Source: Candidatus Woykebacteria bacterium RIFCSPLOWO2_01_FULL_43_14
Lineage (GTDB): Bacteria > Patescibacteriota > Microgenomatia > Woykebacterales > 2-01-FULL-43-14
DNA: 20,342 bases
Assembly: GCA_001816835.1 (NCBI GenBank)
Contig: MHDB01000034.1
Span: 1 to 20,342, forward strand
Reading direction: 5' to 3'
The notes beneath the pieces were generated by a model. It worked only from the letters and a program-made list of their open reading frames with translations, searched no databases and was not told where the DNA came from. Shown here one piece after another: positions 1 to 6,097 of the stretch. Position numbers and translations under genes: made by a program. How positions within the stretch are numbered: the stretch's first letter is position 1; every line of letters starts with the position of its first letter.

Positions 1-417
1 GTCCCAAGCGGTTACATAATCCTGGTTGGCAGTCTTTTGCACTGTTTGGCTGAAAGTCCTGCCTTTGTATAAAGTCCCACCTTCAACAAGAGTAAAATCA
101 ATTACCGAGCGCCCCAAAGAAGTAGTTGCTTGGTTGAAAGTGTAACGGGTGGAGTGCCCTCCGCTGGGGATCGGGATTTGACCTGACTGAAATCTGGTTC
201 CGTCGGGATAAGTGACCTGGATCAGGGCAAAATTCACTCTCGCCTCTTCTTGCCAAGATAGAGTAATACTTAGTCCGTATTGGTTAGCATCTCTGCGAAT
301 CGGCTCAACCACAACCTTAGTGTTGATAACAGTTAGTCCTTGCGCCTTGGCTTCATACCCACCAAAACCCATTACAAGACAGATAAGAGTCAGCGCCGCG
401 GCTAATCTTGAAATCAT
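1..417 (-). CDS. Secreted protein of unknown function, C-terminus beyond window
   Basis: An ATG at 417 opens a frame that stays open to base 1, giving 139 codons with no stop, so the gene is cut by the window edge. AAGGAG at 422-427 is a good ribosome binding site and a consensus promoter lies just upstream. Residues 1-25 look like a signal peptide (hydrophobic LTLICLVMGFGG, then a small-residue stretch ending near AKA). The rest is rich in alternating polar and hydrophobic residues with many Thr, Ser and Gly (ITLSWQEEARVNFALIQVTY), which suggests a beta-sandwich exported domain. I do not recognise the family. It follows two other exported proteins on the same strand but has its own promoter. 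Real gene: fairly sure. Function: unknown. Confidence 0.7.
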   Translation of the reverse strand, partial: MISRLAAALTLICLVMGFGGYEAKAQGLTVINTKVVVEPIRRDANQYGLSITLSWQEEARVNFALIQVTYPDGTRFQSGQIPIPSGGHSTRYTFNQATTSLGRSVIDFTLVEGGTLYKGRTFSQTVQKTANQDYVTAWD

Positions 418-443
418 CTCGCTCCTTATTGATCAGTGAGCGG

Positions 444-472
444 ATTTTACTACATCGCAGACTATTTTTCAA
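444..472 (-). promoter_or_regulatory. Sigma70-type promoter for the secreted protein at 1-417
   Basis: On the minus strand TTGAAA (467-472) is separated by exactly 17 bases from TAAAAT (444-449). Transcription would begin near base 437, leaving a leader of about 20 bases that carries the AAGGAG site before the ATG at 417. Confidence 0.65.
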
Positions 473-515
473 TCACTACAGGATAATATCTTGGGAAAAA
501 TACTTGGGGGATTAG

Positions 516-908
516 TTAAAGTTGGTTGATATCCGCATCAAGTGTCGCTGAATCAGAGTTAGAAGTATCTTCAACTTTAGTTGAGTCCAATTCTTCTTGT
601 AAAGTCATTACGTCATCTTTATCAGTAATTTGTTGAGGTTCTGTGATCGTTGGTGTTATGTCCTGCTCAATGACCCCACTATCTGATTTTTCGCTGGGTG
701 TGAGGTACATGCTATAGAGGAAAAAACCACCAACCAAAAAAACTACGACAACCAGTATCAAAACCAGAACCATCGGTACGTTTGAACCTTTTCCTTCGCC
801 ACTGACTATTTCATTCAAAGACGCACTGGAAGAAGATGGGCTTGGTTGCACCACTTCTGGCTCAGGTGAGGGATTTGATTGTGCAGGATCATCATTCAAC
901 ATCGTCAA
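516..908 (-). CDS. Single-pass membrane protein, unknown function
   Basis: This 130-residue protein has a Pro/Ser/Glu-rich N-terminal part (about residues 8-30), one strong transmembrane helix (about 45-68, VPMVLVLILVVVVFLVGGFF), and an acidic Thr/Ser/Asp-rich C-terminal tail. The layout suggests an anchor with a disordered tail, probably outside the cell. The start overlaps the end of the upstream coiled-coil secreted protein by 17 bases. AAAGGGG just before the ATG at 908 is a weak ribosome site; a second in-frame ATG lies at 902. Overlap and orientation suggest one transcript and translational coupling with that gene. No known domain recognised. Confidence 0.7.
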   Translation of the reverse strand: MTMLNDDPAQSNPSPEPEVVQPSPSSSSASLNEIVSGEGKGSNVPMVLVLILVVVVFLVGGFFLYSMYLTPSEKSDSGVIEQDITPTITEPQQITDKDDVMTLQEELDSTKVEDTSNSDSATLDADINQL

Positions 909-1668
909 CCCCTTTCAGTGAGGCTAGAGACTTAAGCGCTGCTTCAACTGCGGATCTAGCCCCGGCCACTGCACTTCGGCTCTCTTTTAGATCAGCCATC
1001 AATAGTTGCTTGGTGCTACTAACAGCCTGACCTAGATTTGAGTCGCTAACAATAGTTATCACATATTGCTTACCAGCTTGAGTCGCCACAACGCCTTGCG
1101 CGTTGCTGATCTGAGTCTGGGCCACTTTGATTGCTTCCTCAACTGAGCCCACCTCAACCCCGTTCCCTTGGGCTTTTAGTGCTCTGTTGCTCAATTTATC
1201 CAGAATGGAACTTAATCTTTCCAAGACCACTACTTGCTGGTCGGTGACTTTCTTATTAATGGCCGCCATATTATTGTCTAGCCGCTCCACTACAAGTCTC
1301 TTTCGTTCGTCTTTTATTGATTCAAGTTTTTGTTTAAATTCCTCTCTTTTAGTTTTGAACTGAAGTTTTAATTCTTCTTTTTTAGCTTCTCGTTGAAGCC
1401 GGAAATCCTCAGTCGCTTCTTTAATCCTCAGTTTAAGGTCTGCGGAACCTGAGGCTTTTCTCTCTTGTAGCTCCTGGATTTTGGCGCTCGCGCTTGCTTT
1501 TACTTCTGCTACCTTTGTCTTCACATCCGCAACCTTTGAGGCAACCACTTCCCTTACAGATGGTTTTATTTCACCAATGCTAACTTGCCCCTCTTCATGC
1601 GCAAAAATGGAAGTGGAGATCAATAAACTTGATATAAAAATGGGGAGAATGAACAGAGCGTTTTTCAT
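892..1668 (-). CDS. Secreted coiled-coil protein, unknown function
   Basis: The best start is the ATG at 1668, not the longer frame reaching 1701: AGGAGC at 1675-1680 is correctly spaced, and the protein then begins with a clear signal peptide (MKNALFILPIFISSLLISTS, cut near IFA-HEEG). The mature protein is mostly helical. A long Lys/Glu/Arg-rich stretch with heptad-like spacing (about residues 35-150) suggests a coiled coil. A C-terminal Ala/Ser/Val-rich region follows (VVATQAGKQYVITIVSDSNL, then a helix rich in SAVAGARSAVEAAL). Total 258 residues. I recall similar proteins of unknown function in Microgenomates genomes but cannot check here. Its stop overlaps the start of the next membrane protein. 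Confidence 0.75.
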   Translation of the reverse strand: MKNALFILPIFISSLLISTSIFAHEEGQVSIGEIKPSVREVVASKVADVKTKVAEVKASASAKIQELQERKASGSADLKLRIKEATEDFRLQREAKKEELKLQFKTKREEFKQKLESIKDERKRLVVERLDNNMAAINKKVTDQQVVVLERLSSILDKLSNRALKAQGNGVEVGSVEEAIKVAQTQISNAQGVVATQAGKQYVITIVSDSNLGQAVSSTKQLLMADLKESRSAVAGARSAVEAALKSLASLKGVDDVE

Positions 1669-1691
1669 AAAAGTGCTCCTATAATGCTCTA

Positions 1692-1720
1692 ATACTAGCA
1701 TACTTTAGCCCATTTGTCCA
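1692..1720 (-). promoter_or_regulatory. Promoter for the coiled-coil secreted protein
   Basis: TGGACA (1715-1720) and TAGTAT (1692-1697) on the minus strand are separated by 17 bases. They lie upstream of the AGGAGC ribosome site and the ATG at 1668. The match to consensus is moderate. Confidence 0.5.
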
Positions 1721-1756
1721 CCCATGCGGTGTGTAGACGGGAACTTATCACTAAGT

Positions 1757-2176
1757 TTACTTCATCAAATTAAGACCAGTTTCCTCATCAAACTCTCGCT
1801 CAATATTTCCTTCAAGCTTAATGAGGAAAACCTCACAAGTTGATCCTACAAGCAGCTCCTTCACGTGACCACCCACGAGAGACATGTTACGGTCGGAAAA
1901 ACTACCGTGAGCATGAACCATTAATTTACCATCAAGCTCGGCGACGATCCCATTAAGTGCGGCTATTTCCAACTCATCATCAACCTTTTTATCTGAATAT
2001 TTTTTCTCGTGACCATGGTAAAAAGACAATAAAACCCCATCCGAAGCTCCAATAGCCGTAAAGGGTCCGGCTACAACCCCTTCAGTTTCACAAAACTTTA
2101 CAAGCTCTGAGAAAAGCTCTTCGCCCTTATCAAATCTAATTATGTAGCGTCGATTATCTTTTAAAACCAGTTTCAT
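1757..2176 (-). CDS. PPC/DUF296-domain protein
   Basis: The 139-residue protein matches the PPC (plants and prokaryotes conserved, DUF296) fold along its whole length: a start with KDNRRYIIRFDKGEELFSEL, a central GPFTAIGASDGVLLSFY, and the conserved HAHGSFSD and GGHVKELLVGSTCEVFLI segments. In this family the His residues of the HAHG/GGH region can bind metal and the proteins form trimers. Bacterial members are often free-standing like this one, and their role is poorly known; plant relatives carry AT-hooks and bind DNA, but no AT-hook is visible here. It is the last gene of a four-gene minus-strand cluster, 13 bases after the MGMT-like gene. A TATAAT at 2189-2194, overlapping the previous stop, may be an internal promoter. 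Confidence 0.85.
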   Translation of the reverse strand: MKLVLKDNRRYIIRFDKGEELFSELVKFCETEGVVAGPFTAIGASDGVLLSFYHGHEKKYSDKKVDDELEIAALNGIVAELDGKLMVHAHGSFSDRNMSLVGGHVKELLVGSTCEVFLIKLEGNIEREFDEETGLNLMK

Positions 2177-2189
2177 AACTGTTTATCCA

Positions 2190-2513
2190 TTATACCGCAT
2201 CTACATCCCACAAACATTTCTCAAGAAGCACAAACTCACCACGAAAAGTGGCACCTTCTTTAAGCAGTTTCTCCTTTTGTTTCTCTGCACCACCAAAGGC
2301 AAACGCAGGAGCCAGCCCACCTTGGGCGTTGACTACGCGATGGCAATGTACACTATCCTCATAAGGATTGCTGTGTAAAATATTCCCGACAACTCTCGGA
2401 TTGGTAATTCCTACTAGCTCGGCTAAGATCCCATAGGTCAATACTTTCCCTCTTGGGATACTCTCGACTATTTCATAAACTTTTTCCGAGTTCGTCATAA
2501 CTTTGTTAACCAT
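2190..2513 (-). CDS. MGMT/ATL-like DNA alkylation-repair protein
   Basis: The 107-residue protein is the small DNA-binding domain of O6-methylguanine methyltransferases and alkyltransferase-like proteins. Visible are the helix-turn-helix region (IPRGKVLTYGILAELVG, 19-35), the Arg finger context NPRVVGNILHSNP (38-50) with R40, and the active-site segment VHCHRVV with Cys57. Methyltransferases normally read PCHRV and ATL proteins PWHRV; here the Cys is kept but Pro is replaced by His. The protein has no N-terminal MGMT domain, so it has the ATL size with a possibly active Cys. Its start overlaps the upstream P-loop gene by 8 bases (ATGGTTAA), suggesting coupled translation. A second ATG in frame lies at 2498. 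Suicide methyl transfer versus lesion recognition cannot be settled from sequence. Confidence 0.85.
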   Translation of the reverse strand: MVNKVMTNSEKVYEIVESIPRGKVLTYGILAELVGITNPRVVGNILHSNPYEDSVHCHRVVNAQGGLAPAFAFGGAEKQKEKLLKEGATFRGEFVLLEKCLWDVDAV

Positions 2514-3093
2514 GCTGCTTTAGCAAAAAATCAATTCTACTCTTAAACGGGCTGATATTATTTTCCTGGTTATCATCTAGGGTTGGAATTGTAATAACTT
2601 CTTCCTCCTCACTTGGTTTTTCCAAGAAGGTAGCAATCTGGGCAAAATGCTCTTTGGTGACACAATATTTTCCTTCCTGAGTGGCCTTCTCAGGATCGGC
2701 ACAACGCTCCTCTAATCGCACATCAATAAGTTCCTGGGGTGCTGCAGTGTTAATTAACACTAGCTTAGCGTTATTCTCCTTGGCAAAACTTCTCATCACA
2801 TCCCGATCTAACTTGGAAAGATGTATCCCGTCCCAAACTATCCCCACCCCTTGCCCAAGTAATTCCTTGGCTAACTTAAACATCTGCTGATGAGTTTCAG
2901 GACCAGAGCTAAATCCAAACCGGATTCTTAGCCAGTCGGTCGAAAAAAACAAGAGATCGTACTTTTCAGACAAATAACGGGAAATTTCGGTTTGTCCTGT
3001 ATAAGGCAAGCCAAAAACTACTACCAAAGGTGGTTTGGCAAACCTTTTTAGGGGGACTACTAAAGAAGTTAGGATTTCTTCACTACTAACCAT
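2506..3093 (-). CDS. AAA_33-like P-loop protein with altered Walker A
   Basis: The 195-residue protein resembles small P-loop kinases of the AAA_33 (zeta-toxin/kinase-like) group. A beta strand VVVFGLP leads into the P-loop, then come FSTDWLRIRFGF (the aspartate of this segment usually helps phosphoryl transfer), GIVWDGIHL (the Walker B-like strand), and VRLEERCADPEKA, an Arg-rich lid typical of nucleotide kinases. The P-loop reads GLPYTGQTE: the usual Lys is Gln34, read directly from a CAA codon. This may lower or abolish ATP binding, or be compensated elsewhere. The substrate is unknown. Its start overlaps the small membrane gene by 8 bases and its end overlaps the MGMT-like gene by 8 bases, so the three are probably translated together. 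Confidence 0.75.
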   Translation of the reverse strand: MVSSEEILTSLVVPLKRFAKPPLVVVFGLPYTGQTEISRYLSEKYDLLFFSTDWLRIRFGFSSGPETHQQMFKLAKELLGQGVGIVWDGIHLSKLDRDVMRSFAKENNAKLVLINTAAPQELIDVRLEERCADPEKATQEGKYCVTKEHFAQIATFLEKPSEEEEVITIPTLDDNQENNISPFKSRIDFLLKQHG

Positions 3094-3352
3094 GACGTTT
3101 CTTTAACCACCACTTCTTTAGAACGCCATACGATTCAGTTGAAATCCAATAAGCCACAACTGATACGCCAGCTTTTAGAAAAGGTTGTTCTGCTTTAACC
3201 AGCACCATAAAAATATAGATCAAAAGAAAAGTCACGCATCCGATAAAAGCGGTGCGAGTTTTACTCGTTTCCCACGCTTTATCAGCTTCAACACGCTGGT
3301 TGCGCTCTTTAATTTTCTCAACCTCTTGTTGCAATTTTTCCAATTCTTTCAT
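3086..3352 (-). CDS. Small membrane protein with N-terminal coiled coil
   Basis: The 88-residue protein has an N-terminal charged helix (residues 1-33, KELEKLQQEVEKIKERNQRV), probably a short coiled coil. Two hydrophobic segments follow (about 35-52, TAFIGCVTFLLIYIFMVLV, and about 58-74), and the C-terminus is very basic (KKWWLKKRHG). The C-terminus probably faces the cytoplasm. No function recognised. It is the first gene of the four-gene cluster running to 1757. There is no ribosome site; instead a -10 element ends 7 bases before the ATG, so the mRNA is probably leaderless. Confidence 0.65.
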   Translation of the reverse strand: MKELEKLQQEVEKIKERNQRVEADKAWETSKTRTAFIGCVTFLLIYIFMVLVKAEQPFLKAGVSVVAYWISTESYGVLKKWWLKKRHG

Positions 3353-3359
3353 TTAAGAT

Positions 3360-3368
3360 ATTGTACCA
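3360..3368 (-). promoter_or_regulatory. Extended -10 promoter, leaderless type
   Basis: TGG-TACAAT on the minus strand is a -10 hexamer with the extended TGn motif. It is followed by 7 bases and the ATG at 3352, so transcription should start at or next to the start codon. No convincing -35 is seen. Confidence 0.55.
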
Positions 3369-3414
3369 GACTCTCCCTATAATGGTCCGAAGGGTCCGAC
3401 CCTAGGCATGTGTT

Positions 3415-4458
3415 CTATGTTGCTTCCCATGGCAGGGATGGCTTACCGAAGTGCCCGTAGACAGAAGTCTCTAGATAGATGGGTTTACGCAACCCTAGCC
3501 TTTCGATAATTGCTTCTGGTCGAAAGTCAAAGTGTTCTTTCACATAATCTGTTAAGCTCTTTTGACGCTCATTGAGGGCTTCGATCATCAGAGGTTCGGC
3601 TCGACCTATCGCGTAAGCCACACTCACAAGGACTTTCTTGCCAAGTCCCTTGGCAACAAGATTTTTGGCGACAAATCTCGCCATATAGGCTGCGCTGCGA
3701 TCTACTTTGGTGGGATCTTTACCAGAAAAACAACCTCCACCATGGGGAACCAAGCCACCATAAGTATCGACCATGATCTTACGACCGGTCAGACCTGTAT
3801 CAGCAGCAAAACCACCTATCTCAAACTTCCCACTTGGATTAACCAGTATTTCCAGGTCATCGTTTTCGATAAGCGGTCGGATCAGAAATTCTGTTAATAA
3901 CCCTTTGATCATCCCTTGGGTAATATTTCCATTGTGTTGTGTACTCACCAGCACTTTTTTCACTTCGTTGTCTTGGATGGTAACCTGTGTCTTGCCGTCA
4001 GGACAAAGCCAACAAAACTCCTTGTGTTTTCGACGTAAGTCCTCTAAGCCACTAGCAAGTCTTTGGACAAGTACAACGGCACTAGGGAGAAACTCAGGAG
4101 TCTCGTCAGTCGCATAGCCATACATGATCCCCTGATCCCCAGCTCCGCCTTTGTTCACACCATGGGCAATCTCCGGACTTTGATTCACAATACGCGTCAC
4201 GACGTCAAGCGGTTCGGTGTGTCCTGTGTGCTCATAAACCCTTCGGGCGATTTCCTCCCAGTTAACGTGTGCTCGGGTACTCACCTCACCGCCAATCACT
4301 AAAAGCCCATGGCAACCAAAACACTCCACTGCCACCCGACTCTTGGGATCTTGGCGTAAACACTCATCCAGTATAGCATCTGAAACTTGGTCACAAATCT
4401 TGTCAGGATGTCCTGAAGTGACACTTTCAACACTGTAAACTCTTGGCGAATAAAACAT
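3415..4458 (-). CDS. metK: S-adenosylmethionine synthetase
   Basis: MetK makes SAM from methionine and ATP, releasing phosphate and diphosphate, in the cytoplasm. Signatures in order: SGHPDKICDQVSDAILD near the N-terminus (ATP and metal binding), GAGDQGIMYGYATDE (the first MetK signature), LTGRKIMVDTYGG, and GGGCFSGKDPTKVDRSAAY (the second signature, P-loop-like). It ends YGHFGKPSLPWEAT. At 347 residues it is shorter than the usual 380-400: the C-terminus stops right after the PWE motif, and the insert regions of the N-terminal half are trimmed. The catalytic motifs are intact. The ATG at 4458 follows an AAAGGAGG site (4463-4470). It stands alone behind a SAM riboswitch, so product feedback controls transcription. 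Confidence 0.97.
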   Translation of the reverse strand: MFYSPRVYSVESVTSGHPDKICDQVSDAILDECLRQDPKSRVAVECFGCHGLLVIGGEVSTRAHVNWEEIARRVYEHTGHTEPLDVVTRIVNQSPEIAHGVNKGGAGDQGIMYGYATDETPEFLPSAVVLVQRLASGLEDLRRKHKEFCWLCPDGKTQVTIQDNEVKKVLVSTQHNGNITQGMIKGLLTEFLIRPLIENDDLEILVNPSGKFEIGGFAADTGLTGRKIMVDTYGGLVPHGGGCFSGKDPTKVDRSAAYMARFVAKNLVAKGLGKKVLVSVAYAIGRAEPLMIEALNERQKSLTDYVKEHFDFRPEAIIERLGLRKPIYLETSVYGHFGKPSLPWEAT

Positions 4459-4509
4459 AAAACCTCCTTTTTTAATAAATGGGCATCAGCAAAACTATTT
4501 TTAAAACAT

Positions 4510-4536
4510 AAAAAACTCCTTCCATGGGAAAGAGTT
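4510..4536 (-). terminator. Riboswitch-controlled intrinsic terminator before metK
   Basis: On the minus strand AACTCTTTCC-CAT-GGAAGGAGTT forms a near-perfect hairpin (4536 to 4514) followed by a run of six T (4515 to 4510). It sits between the SAM aptamer and the metK ribosome site. The 5' arm can instead pair with the 3' part of the aptamer (see the riboswitch entry), as expected of a terminator switched by ligand. Confidence 0.85.
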
Positions 4537-4567
4537 CAAATTTTTGCTGCTTTGACCGCGTCAGCCG

Positions 4568-4708
4568 TATCCTTCCCATTACTGGGCTAGATGGAGCACC
4601 GTACCACAAGGTCGGTTGCTGGGCGGATCAACAAGCTAGTACTTTGACGCTTTCGCGCCACCCTTCCGAAGCTTTAGCGTAGGAGGGTACCCGCCACTCT
4701 TGATAAAT
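4568..4708 (-). promoter_or_regulatory. SAM-I-type (S-box) riboswitch with enlarged P2 arm
   Basis: Read on the minus strand, the element starts with TTTATCAAGAG (P1 5' side plus the conserved AAGAG junction). Next come GGCGG...CCGCC closing the P2 arm, the conserved CAGCAACC, GGTGCT in the P3 region, AGCCC-AGTAAT-GGG as P4, and GAAGGATA, whose GATA pairs with TATC of P1. Order and motifs match SAM-I riboswitches such as those before Bacillus SAM genes. GGGAAGGA (4577 to 4570) can pair over 8 positions with TCTTTCCC (4533 to 4526), the 5' arm of the terminator: this is the antiterminator. SAM binding would hold P1/P4, free the terminator and shut off metK. The P2 arm holds about 64 bases, much more than usual. 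P1 looks short (4 clear pairs). Confidence 0.85.
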
Positions 4709-4722
4709 ATTCAATTGTCTAT

Positions 4723-4751
4723 ACTGTAAAACAGATGCTAAAAAGTGTCAA
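4723..4751 (-). promoter_or_regulatory. Promoter of the riboswitch-metK transcript
   Basis: A perfect TTGACA (4746-4751) and TACAGT (4723-4728) on the minus strand are separated by 17 bases. Transcription would start near 4716, just ahead of the aptamer's P1 5' strand at about 4708. Confidence 0.75.
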
Positions 4752-4783
4752 GAAGAAAAGACACCCTGACAAATCAAGGTGCC
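4752..4783 (-). terminator. Intrinsic terminator after the 86-residue membrane protein
   Basis: On the minus strand GGCACCTTGA-TTTG-TCAGGGTGTC forms a 10-pair stem with two wobble pairs (4783 to 4760), followed by TTTTCTTCT. It abuts the -35 of the metK promoter and so separates the two transcription units. The 111 bases between this hairpin and the stop codon at 4895 hold no gene I can support. Confidence 0.75.
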
Positions 4784-4894
4784 TAACAATTACTGAATAC
4801 TACGCAATTTCATAAAGCGTTGCAGTGCCCCGCCCAATATTGCAGCAGCGACCAAAAGTTTTAGCCTACCCTTTTGTTGGTCAACGACAGCTAC

Positions 4895-5155
4895 CTACCC
4901 ACTCTCTATTACGCCGGCCTCCGAGTTAAAAAACATTGTCATTACTAATAAAATGGCCGCCAAAACCAAGAGCCAAAAACTGTCTATTAGTAAGTTCAAA
5001 AGGCTGACAAATAGAAGGCACGTCCCACACGTATAAGTAATCAGACTAAGAAATCTCCTTCCCCTTGTCAATCTCCCAAGGAGAAGCAGAAAACAGGTCG
5101 TCAAGAACGTAAGAATGGTGAGCGCAACCACAACAGCACGTACGAGATCCCCCAA
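4895..5155 (-). CDS. Small multi-pass membrane protein, TTG start
   Basis: The start is TTG at 5155, supported by a strong AAGGAGG site five bases upstream. The 86-residue product is almost all hydrophobic, with three likely transmembrane helices: about 5-27, 36-56 and 58-78. A basic loop (RLTRGRR) lies between the first two and an acidic tail (NSEAGVIESG) ends the protein. No family recognised. It has its own promoter and terminator, so it is probably a single-gene unit. After the TAG stop the same frame stays open for another 33 sense codons before TAA, encoding a basic, hydrophobic stretch; this is noted as a finding. Confidence 0.65.
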   Translation of the reverse strand: MGDLVRAVVVALTILTFLTTCFLLLLGRLTRGRRFLSLITYTCGTCLLFVSLLNLLIDSFWLLVLAAILLVMTMFFNSEAGVIESG

Positions 5156-5175
5156 TTGCTCCTCCTTTTGGTCTA

Positions 5176-5204
5176 AAAATACACTAAAAGGTCCAGTTTA
5201 TCAA
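5176..5204 (-). promoter_or_regulatory. Promoter for the 86-residue membrane protein
   Basis: TTGATA (5199-5204) and TATTTT (5176-5181) on the minus strand are separated by 17 bases, just upstream of the AAGGAGG site and TTG start. The -10 match is moderate. Confidence 0.5.
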
Positions 5205-5286
5205 ATTTAATCCCATTTTAAAGTTTTGGCAGCAGCGTAGGCAAGGAGAGACCAGAGCGCTTGGCCGAATAAATAAGGCAGGCTAT

Positions 5287-5328
5287 CGATAGGGGAAGAG
5301 TGAATATATTGGTTACCCCTGTATATCG
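5287..5328 (-). other. Imperfect hairpin downstream of the LRR gene
   Basis: CGATA-tac-AGGGG can pair with CCCCTATCG across a 20-base loop. There is no T-run after it, so I do not call it a terminator; it could stabilise the 3' end of the LRR mRNA. Nothing else is seen between 5205 and 5344. Confidence 0.25.
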
Positions 5329-5344
5329 TTGGTAAATTTTTCCG

Positions 5345-6097
5345 CTACTTCAGAGGGTTAAAACGGAGGTTTAGTTCCTCCAAATCGAGTTTACCAACCT
5401 GATCAGGCAAATATGGGATCTGGTTATCAGACAAGTTGAGTTTTCTAAGACTAGCGAGTTCACTTACTTGGATAGGGAGATTGTTTATTTTGTTACTGCT
5501 TAGATCCAGCACTGACACAGAAGTATTTTTAAGAAAATCTAGAGGTATTTCGGTCAATTCATTATGACTTAGGTACACTTCTTTAAGAAATGGGAGTTTT
5601 GTTTCGGCTGCGGAAATAGTCTGTATTTTGTTATTTGATAAATCCAAGATTCTTAAATTACGAAAACCAAATATTTCCTTAGGCGTTTCTTGTAAACCGT
5701 TACTATTCAAACGTAAGTGCTCGATATTTAAGGAATTTTTTAGAGTCCATAGTTCAAGCGGTATTTCAGTGGAATTAAAGTCGGTTAAGCCAAAAGTCTT
5801 TAACCTAGGTAATGTTTCCGCTTCTGCTAAAAGAGTAGCTAAAGACTTGGTGTCGTCAGAGTCCGTCCCCACTATTTCCAAAAACTCCAAGGAAGTTAAC
5901 TCCTTAATACTAGGTTCAGCGGGTCTTTTCTCATTCAAATTAAGCACTAGCCGAGTAGTTTTCTCAGGAATATAAATAGTGTCTGAGGAAGCAGTCCTTT
6001 GAGTGGAACGATTTAAAGAGAGCACTAAAGAAATTGTCAGGACAAACAGGACAAAAACAAGAACTGTGGATTTTAAAGACTTTAGTATGGTTCTCAC
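5345..6097 (-). CDS. Membrane-anchored leucine-rich repeat protein
   Basis: The 250-residue protein starts with a hydrophobic segment (about 11-28, TVLVFVLFVLTISLVLSL) that is a signal anchor or signal peptide. It continues with leucine-rich repeats: degenerate copies around 48-120, then about five clear copies from 124 to the end with the LxxLxLxxNxL pattern (NIEHLRLNSNGL, NLRILDLSNNKI, FLKEVYLSHNEL, SVSVLDLSSNKI, SLRKLNLSDNQI, DLEELNLRFNPL). LRR arrays bind proteins or other ligands; this one should face outside the membrane. The start is GTG at 6097, overlapping the TGA of the upstream membrane gene as GTGA, which implies coupled translation and perhaps a physical partnership. The ligand is unknown. 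Confidence 0.85.
   Translation of the reverse strand: MRTILKSLKSTVLVFVLFVLTISLVLSLNRSTQRTASSDTIYIPEKTTRLVLNLNEKRPAEPSIKELTSLEFLEIVGTDSDDTKSLATLLAEAETLPRLKTFGLTDFNSTEIPLELWTLKNSLNIEHLRLNSNGLQETPKEIFGFRNLRILDLSNNKIQTISAAETKLPFLKEVYLSHNELTEIPLDFLKNTSVSVLDLSSNKINNLPIQVSELASLRKLNLSDNQIPYLPDQVGKLDLEELNLRFNPLK

Noticed and set aside
4785..4894. Separate small gene on the minus strand
   Set aside because: The frame is open, but the only possible starts are late TTG or ATG codons without a ribosome site; kept only as a possible readthrough tail.
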